A program made the position numbers and the translations under genes. DNA of 64,000 bases, taken from Tubulanus polymorphus (taxonomy: Eukaryota; Nemertea; Palaeonemertea; Tubulaniformes; Tubulanidae). Position 1 is the stretch's first letter. Each line of letters begins with the position of its first letter. Shown piece by piece: positions 47,950 through 59,100 of the stretch. Location of the stretch: positions 2,649,001-2,713,000 of the forward strand of contig NC_134031.1 in the NCBI RefSeq assembly GCF_964204645.1. Direction: 5' to 3'. A model generated the notes under the pieces. It worked only from the letters and a program-made list of their open reading frames with translations. It searched no databases and was not told the origin of the DNA.

Positions 47950-50460
47950 CATAGTGAACAGAATTGTACATTTTTAATTTCTGCAGGTGTTCAATGTTTC
48001 AACTTGTCTACATTATGTCTACATTATACATGCAATTTACATGAATTGATCAAACGGAGAAACTTGTTAAATTGTCATTCGATTTACATGTAGCAAGAGT
48101 TATTTTTGGACACCACAACGTTTCAGATGCCAAGTAGCAGCCGCGGTGATGATGATATAGAAACGACTGTACGACTTCCGCATTCCTTACAGGCGCCAGA
48201 ATGGCGTTCTACATGTATATCACAATGAATCAAAGCTTGCTATCACGCCATGGACACCTACAATAGATGCCAATGGGTTTATCAAGTGTGGAACAATTGA
48301 TCGAGTAAAAAATATCTCATTTCCTCTCACAGAAATAGACCGAAAAGCTATACATATCGCAGACGATTCACTTCCGCCGTCTGTCGTGTGTGTGCGTGTC
48401 TCGTAACAAGTTCACCCGGCCTAGGAATAGGACGTTTTTAGATCAAGGTGAGTGAAGGGCATCAAATGCTTGGAGTATAGTTCAATAGTATATAGACCTG
48501 GCAAATGAAAGGTAATCGAACATTTTTAACATCCAGGGCAAAATATTTTCCAGTGGATGAATATTTTTACTATTTCAACTGGACGATCCACAGCATCGTT
48601 CACATCGCTAGTTAAAGCCAATGTAAGATGATTCGGTAACCAATGAGATGGTTCTCCGAGTGCACTTTGATTGAACTCCCAGTTTCATCAGAACATTCAA
48701 AGATTGCTCAATAGAAGAAAAGTCCGGCTATTTTATAATCGCTCGCGGCTTCTTTAAAAACACATTGCGGTTTTACATTATTCCATTCTTCCAAAAGAAG
48801 TACATTCATAACAACGCTTCGATGTCTTGGAAAATTTCAAGGAAGCGATATTTCGTCGGTTTAATTGCGGTGTTCCGTCGTATTTTGATTGTATTTACAC
48901 ATAAAGGATGACTTCGTGGCCGCATATCTTGTATCTTTTGTCAGTGTTTCAAGTAGGCCATGTTCTCTGTGATGAATCACACGCGCTCATTTTTGCCTCT
49001 CCTCCCTGTGATGATAATTGTATTCACATGGCCAAATATATCCTATGCAATAATATATCGAGCTTCCCGCTTCATAAATAAAGTTTGTTTTCACGCGAGC
49101 AAGTGTGGGCGCGATCGACTCGACCGGGGTTTATATATACAACGAGGTAGTTTTTTAAGTTAACGTATTTGGCAATGAATTTTTACGACTTTTCATGTAA
49201 GAACAAAGTTTCATGGAAGAATGACTTTCAAATAAAAGCTAATGTTGAATAACAGCTCTGTATATAAGTATCTATACAGTTTACAGGTCTACACACAGTG
49301 TTATATGGTATTTATCTACCCGCCTCGGTAGTTCGGGAATTTCAAAAGTCATAGTTCCGTCTCAGATTGCAGGTGCGGGTAAGTTTCTTTGCTTGGAGAA
49401 GGAAGTATACATTTCAAAACTAGGTCGAATCTTTTACCTATATAGTATCGACTACAGATATAATTGCTTTTTTCTAATAATGGTGATTTCACCGGTAGTG
49501 CAGGCTAAAATAAATTTTATCTAATGATTACCGGGGGTATTGAAATATCATGGAACATTGTTGTTACAAGTGCCCGTGCGAATTCTACAGCGATGAAATC
49601 TCATACGCCTCGTAGCATTTCTCTCGTCATAGCCGATATTTCGACACATTCTCTTAATCGTATTACCGAAATTTGTTATTTACGAGCGAAAATTGCTGTA
49701 TGAAATTGGCCGTAATTTGGATAAACAGAAAACAAGCCACGCTATATAATTTGCCTTAGCCTTTATCTCTATATGCACATATATATAAAGCTCTGCTGTG
49801 ACGCTACCTTTTTTTTACTCAATGAAACATTTATCAAAAGTGTCTCGTCTAAACAAAAAAAACGAACAACGAGACGAGAATTTTTGAAACTGGTCTAGAT
49901 CATGAATAACTAAGTCGCGCATGATTTCTCTACGAGAGTTCTGGCCGTCACATATGTATTGTTCGCTGATTTGTCATATTGGCCGTCAATTGGATTTTTG
50001 AACTACTGTAAACCACTTGCACTGGACGGTCAATATGACGCGCTGTGACCACCCCACGTTTATAGCGTCATTATCGCCGCCACGGTTTAGTTTGGGTCGG
50101 TTTGATAGGTTACTGCAAGAGACGACTGTGGTTACCCGGGCGTTCCGCGGAAGTCGTGCGGTTTTTGATGTACTCGGAAACTATGTCGAAAGGAACGCCC
50201 CCGAGCACCACGCCTTGTGTTCAAAGTCTAACCCAGACAAGGCCTGCCGTTTGATGTGGGAGCAGCCAGGGGTTCTAGAACCGACGATGGACGTGGATCA
50301 TGGCTACCTGCGAAATATGTAAACTTTACTCGCTGCCTGACTCGGACGTGTCCACCTCGGGATTTTTGACAAACTCGGACAAAAAACTAAATCATTCTGC
50401 CGATCCCAGTTTGTCCGTGGTAGGCAAAGTTTACTGAAGATCTAAGTCAACATTGGTCTT
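47950..50460. other. Cyclooxygenase upstream region, no coding exon seen
   Basis: Candidate core elements include TATATAAG at 49261 and TATATAAAG at about 49792. Candidate donors lie at about 48447 (AAG|GTGAGT) and 49379 (G|GTAAGT), and an acceptor (CTTTTCAG) lies at about 50472, just before the cyclooxygenase start. One or more untranslated first exons are therefore plausible, but the promoter cannot be fixed from sequence. Confidence 0.4.
49973..50039. repeat. Short inverted repeat
   Basis: GTCATATTGGCCGTCAATTG at 49973 pairs imperfectly with CACTGGACGGTCAATATGAC ending at 50039. A related motif (GCACTTGACGTCCAGTATTA) is at about 60250, so this may be part of a dispersed element. Confidence 0.5.
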
Positions 50461-50492
50461 TAAAACTTTTCAGAAAAGAGTAGAAAACAACT

Positions 50493-53400
50493 ATGTTGGT
50501 CCGCATTGGTTTGATATTGGTTTCGCTCGTGTTAATCGAAGCATCTAATAGCGAGAAAAATGTCAAACAACAAAGTAAGTAAACCGCACCTAGCTGACTG
50601 AAAGTACAAGTTTTTAGAACTTTCGTAGAATTAGAAAAAGCTATGAATTTCGATTTTGATGTAATTTCTAGTAAATCCTTGTTGTTCGAATCCGTGTCAG
50701 AATGGTGGAATCTGCATGACGAAAGGGTTCGCGGATTATACCTGTGACTGTGGCGCTTTGCCATACTACGGAAAACATTGCGAAACTCGTAAGTGTAAAT
50801 TCGGTTTTTGCGAACTGTCCTCACATCGGAATTGAGAGGTTTTAGATATTGGTCGCTATGATGCGAATGAACCTTTTCATTTTAGCCACTTGGGCTCGAT
50901 GGTTAGCTTCTAAGATCCGACCTTCGCCTGATGTGATGCATCGCATCACTACGAGTTATGAGCCGCTGTGGAGATTAGTAAACGGTTGGACCTGGTTGCA
51001 CGATGGTTTCATGCGATTCGTCCTAATCGGTAGGTGCTGTTTTGATAGTCGCGGGGAACTAGCTGGAAATGAAAATAATCGAAATTTGACTATCGATGCA
51101 ACCTTTCTTAATTCATGTTAATTCTTAATTCTGTCCATAATTTTAGATCGATTCGGCAAAGTAGATTTACCAGCTCCGTTTTCTGCCGACAAGGCCTATA
51201 CAACCGTCGACACTTATTTCAACCAATCTACATTCACCAGGGCATTGCCGCCCGTGCCCGTAAACTGCCCGACTCCTATGGGCACAAAAGGTATGTATCG
51301 GAATACTTTGATTGATGATATTTGAGTATCGTATCGACTGAGATGAGAATCTTCACCTTTCTCATGAATCCAGGTAAAGCTGTTCTGCCCGATCCTGATG
51401 AAATTGCCCGAGAGTTATTCACCAGGAAGAAATTCATTCCCGATTCGATCAATACGAACGTATTTTTCGGATTCTTCGCTCAACATTTCACGCACATGTT
51501 CTTTAAGACGGACGCGAGTAAAGGACCGGCCTATACCTGGGGTCGTCACGGGGTAAGTGATGTATCAAAATGTTCCGTCGCCTGGCGTTTGTTATACAGT
51601 CGTCTCGTCGTTCTTATTTACGTTTCATCCTATAGTTATCATATTCCGAATTAAGTACCTGTAGTTGAGATTATTGAGAATTAACATTTTTGAACTCATT
51701 TGTCAACGTTAAATAACAGATGGAACATTTAGAAATGAATCCTTGCTTTCAAAAGCTTACACGACGTTAAGGGTGAACGTTTTTTTTTTCGATTTTACCA
51801 AGATATCTTTAGTATCATATGCACTTGTATAAAATTCTATTTCTTTTAGGTGGATGTATCGAACATTTACGGACCGAATCTGGAGACGGAGAAGTTACTG
51901 CGATCGTCGGTAGGTGGCAAGTTAAAGATGCAAGAAATCAAAGGTGAAATGTGGCCTATGTTTACCAAGGATATACCCGGTATCAAAATGACCAAATGGC
52001 CGGGTCTCGAGTCGAAGTTGGACTTCGCGTTGGGACACAGTTTCTTCTCGATATTACCGGGAATGACGCTGATCAGCACGATCTGGATGCGAGAGCATAA
52101 TCGAGTTGCCGGTATTCTAGAACAAGAACATCCAGAATGGGACGACGAGCAAATCTTCCAAACTGCTAAACTTATCATATTAGGTAAGACAGCGAAAAAT
52201 GTTGAACCAACCTGGCTATACAAATTGGTAATTAGGCATAAAAACATATACATAGCCTGCAGTTGCAACTGCCTTTTTATTTCACATTCGTCGTATCCTC
52301 CTTCGACATAATGATCTTGCATACTCTTTCACCCTAGGCGAGACCATCAAAATCGTCATCGAAGATTACGTACAGCACCTGAGCTCTTACAAGTTCAAAC
52401 TGACCTACGACCCTGCGCTGTTACACGGAGAACCGCTCCAATATCAGAATAGAATATTCGTCGAGTTCAACCATTTATACCGCTGGCATCCGCTTACTCC
52501 TGACACCTTCAAAATTACCAATACCGAATACACGATTCAAGAACTTATCAGTGATGGTACCGAGTTACTGCTGAAATACGGTCTGGCATCTTTCCTGAAA
52601 TCGTTGATTGCCCAACCTGCTGGCCAGGTAAGAATATTTCATCGTAGCTTTGCTATTTCTTCAAAGCGTATTTACGTCGGTTGTATATAGGTACTGTCCA
52701 CATAAACTACGCTTTTGTTCTCAAAGCAAAACCATGTTCTGTAAAATAATTAATATTACGAGTTTATTGGGAAATTTGGAAATTTTCACACCATGATTGA
52801 ATGATATTTTAGATCGGTCCAAGGAACCACGGCGTGTATACTCTGGGTGTGGTGAAGTCAGTACTACACGAAGGCAGGGAACTTCGTCTGCAATCGTTCA
52901 ATGAATACAGGAAGAAATATCTATTGAAACCGTATGAATCATTCCAGGAATTAACAGGTGAGGGAATTTCGAGAAATTAGCGAAACCATCAACGTAGGAT
53001 ATTGAGTGAGTAACTATGGCGAAACGTGTATGTCATAGCCTACTTATCTCGACCCTATGGTTACAGTATAAACTCTTTTTTTTAAAAAAAACTTAATAAG
53101 CATAATCAATTCATTTCCAGTTGCCTTACGTCGTTCTAAGAAATTCAAACTGTATAACTAGCTTTTGATCAAATACCTATGGGCAGCCAACCTTAAGTGT
53201 GGACCAGTAGTGCGTGTATAGTTGCACATTTGTACATGTGATTTATGGTATGTTTTGTAGGTGATAGTGAACTTGCCGCTAAACTAGAGCGGATGTACGG
53301 AGACATAGACGCCGTGGAATACTTCACCGGTATCATGCTAGAAAAACAGCGACCGTCAGCCCTGTTCGGCGGCACGGCCGTTGAAATGGGCGGCCCTTAC

Positions 53401-53607
53401 TCGCTACAGGGACTGTACGCGAATCCGATAGGCTCGCCGAAATACTGGCGCCCGTCTACTTTCGGAGGTGACGTAGGATTCGATATAGTGAAAACTGCGT
53501 CGTTGGAAAAACTATTCTGTGCGAATATAAAGAAAGGCGACTGTCCGAAAATGTCTTTCGCCGTGCAGAAAGACGATGCAGCTAGTTCCGTGAAAGAAGA
53601 ACTATGA
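50493..53607 (+). CDS. PTGS: Prostaglandin G/H synthase (cyclooxygenase), nine coding exons
   Basis: Exons 50493-50574, 50672-50788, 50886-51029, 51147-51290, 51374-51552, 51850-52183, 52338-52627, 52813-52957 and 53261-53607 join in phase to 593 residues (vertebrate COX about 600). Order: signal peptide, EGF-like module (NPCCSNPCQNGGIC), membrane-binding helices, animal heme peroxidase domain. The enzyme makes PGG2 and PGH2 from arachidonate in the ER and nuclear envelope. Visible in COX numbering: distal Gln203/His207 (FFAQHFTHMFFKT), catalytic Tyr385 and proximal His388 in LYRWHPL, Arg120 (VLIDR), Tyr355 (YVQHLSSY), Glu524 and Ser530 (GGPYSLQG). Arg513 and Val523 are the COX-2-type side-pocket residues. 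His386 is Arg, and Ala527 is Gly. The C-terminus KEEL resembles an ER-retention signal. All catalytic residues are present, so an active enzyme is expected. Invertebrate COX genes duplicated independently, so no COX-1 or COX-2 label is given. Confidence 0.96.
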
Positions 53608-53808
53608 TTGAAGTTAAAGCACATTATCTCTTTCTGTGTCCAATGTTCGTTAATTTTCTTTCGAAAATCTTTAGATCTTTAGCAATAATAGTTCTTCTAA
53701 CCTTCTAAATAGGCTTCTAACCAATCAATGCTATTCGCATTAATAATCCGAATGACAAAAACTTAATACGACGCACATTTTATATTTTTGTATTTTTTAT
53801 ACTTTTGA

Positions 53809-53814
53809 AATAAA
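53809..53814 (+). terminator. Cyclooxygenase polyadenylation signal
   Basis: AATAAA about 200 bp past the cyclooxygenase stop codon. Confidence 0.55.
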
Positions 53815-53979
53815 ATTCATTCCGTCAATAGAAATATAGTCATTAACATTTGGATTGCTTATTTCTTTATCTTGATAGCGGTTCTTTCAAAAATAGGAAA
53901 CTCGATATAAGTCTCGTTCCGTACAACATGTTGCAAATATCCGAATAATTTGAAACCTCTAGCGAGGAATAGAAAAGAT

Positions 53980-54294
53980 TTAAAAAAAACGTGATAAATC
54001 TATACCTTGACCGTTGAGCGATGGTTGCCTATTCTGACCACAGTAAGACGGATAGCTGTTTAGTATGCATAAAGTTACCGCCACGAATGAAACTGTGTAG
54101 ATGAGCTCCGGTAATTTATTATACCATTTGACGAGCGGGTTTCCGCTGATTGTCTTCAAAGCGAAAATGCTAAAACGCGGACTCTCCTTGCATCCACAAT
54201 GGCCTAGCCGTCCTCTTCGTAATGTTTTTTTTTTGCGCAGTGTATTAGTGATAGGATACGTGGATCTTGGCTTCCGGACTTTAGTTTTGTCCAT
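53980..54294 (-). CDS. Possible small single-pass membrane protein
   Basis: A 104-codon ATG-initiated frame encodes a very basic N-terminal half (KTKVRKPRS, RKKKTLRRGR) followed by one hydrophobic segment (ELIYTVSFVAVTLCIL) and a polar tail. A donor-like CAAG|GTATAG occurs near its end, so it could continue in another exon. I do not recognise the family. It converges on the cyclooxygenase gene and lies upstream of the glutamate receptor. A chance open frame is quite possible; conservation would decide. Confidence 0.3.
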   Translation of the reverse strand: MDKTKVRKPRSTYPITNTLRKKKTLRRGRLGHCGCKESPRFSIFALKTISGNPLVKWYNKLPELIYTVSFVAVTLCILNSYPSYCGQNRQPSLNGQGIDLSRFF

Positions 54295-54310
54295 TAAACG
54301 GGACTTGTAA

Positions 54311-55330
54311 ATCTTTTAGAAAAGGGAATACAAGAATGTGTCCATATTTTAGATTAACTGAATACATAGTGAATGAATAACGTATTACTTTTTATGTTTC
54401 TATAATAAAACGGAAGGTAACGTAATGCGATGATTCTCCACAACGGGGCGCTAGCGTCGCAAAATACAAAAGAAATAATCATTCGATTTACTGGTGAACG
54501 TCAGTCTGTCAGTAGTACTACCGCTCCGGGGATGCCAGCAGTTTCAGAATCGCTAGAAAAAAATTCCGGCCAAATCCGGTGTTAAAAACGACTAGTGACA
54601 ACTTCTTATTGATTAGCGGCTCACCGAGTCGAGGTGAAGAAAAACCTACGCAGCAAAGATAAAAAATAGTGGAAAAAATGACGTTGTTTAGTGTCGTGTT
54701 AACCTATCGGAAAAGTAGAGTGTGGTCGAAAGATGGTCAAACCGTCACGGTAAGGTAAACAAACGAACCTTCGCGCATATTTTTTCTCAGGACAAAAAAA
54801 CGATTGAAATATCTTTAACACTGCGCACTCTTCTCCACTGGAAACCACGAGATAAAACATATGTTTTCTCGGGGTGGATTTTAAAGCGAAAATATTTCGT
54901 TCGCGCTCTCGTTCCCGGGACTCGCTATATCTGTGTATTGGTTAATCGCGTGTGAAATGTTCGGCGAAAGTTGCGCAAAAGAATGGGATTTTGTGTTAAA
55001 ACTTTTCTCACGAATATGGCGTTTTTTCAAGATTGAAAATATGGAAATTCGTGTCGAGTCGAGTACATCGAACGGCGAAATCTTTCGTCGAAGATAAATT
55101 CTAGTTGTCGGTTTCGCTCTGGTTTCAGGAGATTCCGGTTGTAGGTGTTAAATGTTATTCAAGCGTTGAAGAGAGGCTTTTATTAATGATTACAGAAAAG
55201 TACGAAACTTCTTCGGTTTTCGTATTGTACACCACGTAACGTTATCATCGCCTGCGAAAATTTACGACCGTTTTTTCGTTGGCGCTGCGTCACATCGCTG
55301 CAGAAGCGAAGCTCTACGCGGATCGCGAGA
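54311..55330. other. Upstream region of the glutamate receptor gene
   Basis: No recognisable exon on either strand. It presumably holds regulatory sequence for the receptor, but no motif cluster stands out. Confidence 0.4.
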
Positions 55331-55331
55331 T

Positions 55332-55338
55332 TATAAAG
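55332..55338 (+). promoter_or_regulatory. Candidate TATA box of the glutamate receptor gene
   Basis: TATAAAG flanked by GC-rich sequence lies about 370 bp before the receptor start codon. It would give a 5' untranslated region of about 340 bases. No strong initiator was identified at +30. Confidence 0.3.
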
Positions 55339-55698
55339 CGGCACCGGGCGCTATTACACGGTAGATAGCGGAGAAAACTATTTCGCAACAAGATTTTTTA
55401 ATCAGTCAGAGTTTCAGAAATTGCATACAGTGATCGTTGTTGAAATCGATCTATTACAACAACGGGATTCGGTTGACTATCGGGAAATTGAATAAGAACT
55501 ATTATACGATTCAACCGAACAAACATGCCAATACGAATTGCGAAGGAATTCCATTCTGGCAAAACTAAAAAAATCGCTACAATAATTCTTGATACAGATA
55601 AACAGATTATTAAGCGGATGGTGAAACAGTGAGGCACGATGGCGCATTAAACGAGGGTGATATATAAACATCCCGCGTACTCGGATAAACGTCTTGAA

Positions 55699-56140
55699 AT
55701 GGCGTACAAACTTCTCGCCGTGTTTGTTTATATTATAACTCAAGTTCTAACGGGTATAATCGGCGACGAAGCCGTCTTACAAACCGCGGTACCGGCGAAA
55801 AACGACACCACGGTGGGATTCTCCGTCGAAAAGGAGGTCCTCACTTACCAAGTAAAGTCCGGCGAGAATATCACCTGGCCCGACCGGTCTCTAGTCACCC
55901 GGCTCGAAGGTGACGTCATACTCGGCGGACTGATGATGGTCCACGAGCGAAGCCCGAAACTGATCTGCGGCCCGATCATGGCTCAAGGCGGTTTACAAGC
56001 TTTAGAAATGATGCTGTACACGATTGATTACGTTAACAGCATTCCCGGATTTTTACCCGGTATAAAACTGGGAGCCCATATCAAAGATGATTGTGATCGC
56101 GACACATATGGCTTAGAACAATCCGTCGACTTCATTAGAG
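55699..56140 (+). CDS. Metabotropic glutamate receptor, first coding exon only
   Basis: A 147-residue exon ends at AGAG|GTAAGAG in phase 1. It starts with a hydrophobic signal peptide (AVFVYIITQVLTGIIG). The N-terminal lobe of a class C GPCR Venus-flytrap domain follows: GDVILGGLMMVHER, CGPIMAQGGLQALEMMLYTID, LPGIKLGAHI and DDCDRDTYGLEQSVDFIR. This block order (GDxxLGGLFPVH, CGP, LEAMLF, LGAHIxDxCxxDTYALEQ) is diagnostic of mGluR-type receptors, which sense glutamate through G proteins at synapses. The start is the ATG at 55699; the frame is open to about 55657 but without another ATG. The rest of the ligand domain, the Cys-rich region and the seven helices lie beyond the right edge. The subtype cannot be told from this exon. 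Confidence 0.9.
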
Positions 56141-59100
56141 GTAAGAGATACTTTTCTCTGATTATTTTTTTTCGTTTCCAGCCAGCATCAGTTCGACGTT
56201 TCTATTCGCACCTCGATGACGTATTGGGTCGATTAAGAATTCATACGACGATATTTCCCGAATACACGAAACCTTTCTCTTCTGGGAATTTCGATATGGT
56301 ATATTCCTCAGGTTCCCCAAAAAGAGTTATATTTTGTTCAACAAGTAGATATCATAAGACTATAGATCCCCCTCGCAATATATCATTTGATAACACGATC
56401 GAACATATTCTCCAATGGGGCGCTTCGAATTGTTTATTCATTTTTCATTTATTAATGGAGAAAGTGTCCTACGGCTGATATAATTCTTAAGTATTCTAAT
56501 TAGCTTTATAGATGTATAAACAAATACATAACGCGACTGGAGATGAGCGATTTCTGCGGTGTAGATGAAGGGCCCGACGGCGTTCTGTCGTCTGGGATTC
56601 GATGAAATTAAAATCGCCTCGAGTCGAAAATTATTGAAACCATTAAAAATCCAATTAAACTCGCGAATTATTCGGCGGTATAATATCGTAATAATTTAAA
56701 TCAGCTGTAGATTGAGAGAATCGTTATGGATCGTCTGCCATTGAAATAAGCCGCGCAGTTCTCGTCTTATCAATTTGAACAGTTTGTAGCCGGCAGGGGA
56801 TTTTCAGAATCATTAATACATTCGTCCTCGCGCGTCTCGTCGTCACAGTTTTCCACCGACGCCTCTATACGAGATTGTAAATATTAGTTTTAGGACATAA
56901 AATATCGATAAATAACGGCGCTATCATTATTAGCAGAGACATTATCCACAGAATCGCGTCGATAGAAAAGTTGACTTTGAACTTCATGTCGGGCGATCAC
57001 ACACGACTGTTCTATTCGCATTTTGTGTATAAATGATCCAGATTTAGACAGGTATTACGTACTCGATTCTTGACAGCCTCCCTGCACGGTTTCTCTGCGA
57101 TTAGCTCATTAGAAGCGAGGGCAGACTTCGTTTCATAGTTGTTGACTTTGGGGTTAAATAGATTGGAAAAACTAATTTTCACTGTACGTACGTATTCAAG
57201 ATTTATGGTTTGCATTCGTGTATTTAGCTTTAATTCCGATCCAGCCATTAATCTGAAACAGTCCGAGGGAGGGGGTTATCTGTTATATTTGATTTACGAT
57301 AATTTCAAGAGATTCTCAATATCTCATCTTTCACCTTTTCAAGCAGAGAGGACAAAATCACACATCGCCTACGTGAAGCCGTGGTAGGTTTAACGGTCCG
57401 AATAAAACCCGCGCATTTAGGACGGATTTCTCGTCTTTACTTATGATAAATTAATTGTTTTATATCGTTAAGTACTAATTTGTCACTTATAAATACGCGC
57501 AGTCCGGATAAAGAGAAGATAGCGTGATGCCGTACCGCCGGTAACATCCTCTGACCGAGTATCAATTTATCCCTATTGACCGACCGTTTTCACGGAACAT
57601 TAACCGCTCTTCGGTCAGCTTACCTCGCCGTCTATCGAACTTCCATTGTCCGCGTCTAACGTACAAGAACCGCTTCGAACGCTAGGGTCGAATTCGGTTC
57701 AATGTACCACGATGATAAATCGTCCGCGACAAAAAACAACATTAATTTCCGACAGACGTATATTATATGCATATCGTTTCAGTTCGCGATGTGCACAAAT
57801 ATTAGTTTTTCCTGATAGAGAACAAGATTTATGATTTCGAATACGTCGCCATAAAACAACAAAAAAAAATCATCTTTCATTCATATTCATCGCCATTTCC
57901 ATTTCCGCCTTTCAAATAGGAATACTTTTTATTGATTTTCTAAAATGCTCAGGATCAAGTTCAAGAAAAATGTTTAAGACGCTTTAGTTGGAAAACTTGG
58001 CCTCATGAAGCAACATATATAGCAATTAAACCAGAAATGTGGGTTTAACTTCTTTCTGGAATTGGGCCCTGGGTGAGGTGACTTTTAATCAACAAGACAA
58101 TCTTCGAATACTAATTCATAACACAATAGCAAGGCGAGCTTTTAATAATCCTGACCGTGTTGAAATCAAAGTTAATTACAATCTTGTTAGTTTCAATATT
58201 TCGACGAATGTCTCCTTTTCAATCGCAGCGGATGACAGTTCGAATCTCCGGGATGAAATTCCGACCAATCTAAATGCAGTCAAATATTGCGACGTTACTA
58301 ATTAAAAAGCAATCCCGGCTTGTAACGCATTCAGGGAACACTCAAAAGTCATTCTTATTGAAATTCACGGAAATCTAATAAAATTGTATTATGAATAAAG
58401 ATAAGTGAATTTGATATTATTTCCATCGTGAACGGTATAGAAAATTGGATTGCGCGCTCAGACGTACAGTACTGGGAGTTGAAAGGTTAGAAGGGCACTA
58501 AGCCTACGGCTGGTGTCGGGAGAGACTGCAAAATAACTTATGTCCTATGTTTTTCTTGTACAACGTGGTCATACGATATGAGACTTTCGTTCTACGTCTT
58601 TCGTCTCTAATGGAGCCCGTGATCAAATTGTTTTACGACTGAAATACGACTGTGAAGTATTCAAGCATAACTTCGTCGTGATTCGTTCATTTGAAGGGAA
58701 AAATTTCCATGAAAACCGGACGACTCTATAAATTTTTCAATGACGCGCAGCTGTCTGTAAATAAAAACCTTCCCATTGTAGTTATCTCTACGTATTTGCT
58801 CAGCTGCGGGCATTTTTAACTGAGGGTTTTGTTATTTTGCCGCAGCCATTGGAATTATTAAATCATGTTTATATAAAAGCGGCAGCAGCAGCAAGAGGTT
58901 AAATCTATTGCGCAAAATTTAGCACAAAACAGGTAACTTTGGGTATACACAACATTCCAGGACGACTACTCAGAAATCGAGGGCTATAGATGCACATCGT
59001 TTACATTTCATGTATCCCTGGTTTTAGAAGATCCCGAAAAGGATCCCGAATCTCATCTCTGATTATACGCCATCTTTTGAATATTAGGTTAATCTCAGTT

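Noticed and set aside
50017-50322. 101-codon plus-strand frame upstream of cyclooxygenase
   Set aside because: It starts at a non-ATG codon, overlaps a hairpin repeat and resembles no cyclooxygenase or other protein segment.
52060-52100. Apparent loss of the cyclooxygenase constriction Tyr355 in the segment LPGMTLISTIW
   Set aside because: On renumbering, Tyr355 belongs to YVQHLSSY at 52360-52390, where it is conserved. The substituted Tyr is a different, non-catalytic position.
51867-52322. 151-codon minus-strand frame opposite cyclooxygenase
   Set aside because: It is antisense to cyclooxygenase exon 6, with no independent features.
55657-55698. Upstream extension of the glutamate receptor frame
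   Set aside because: The extension begins with GTG. The first ATG at 55699 is followed directly by a signal peptide, so it is the better start.
56141-56478. Continuation of the glutamate receptor frame past 56140
   Set aside because: Family similarity stops exactly at a good donor (GTAAGAG). The remaining residues do not match receptor sequence.
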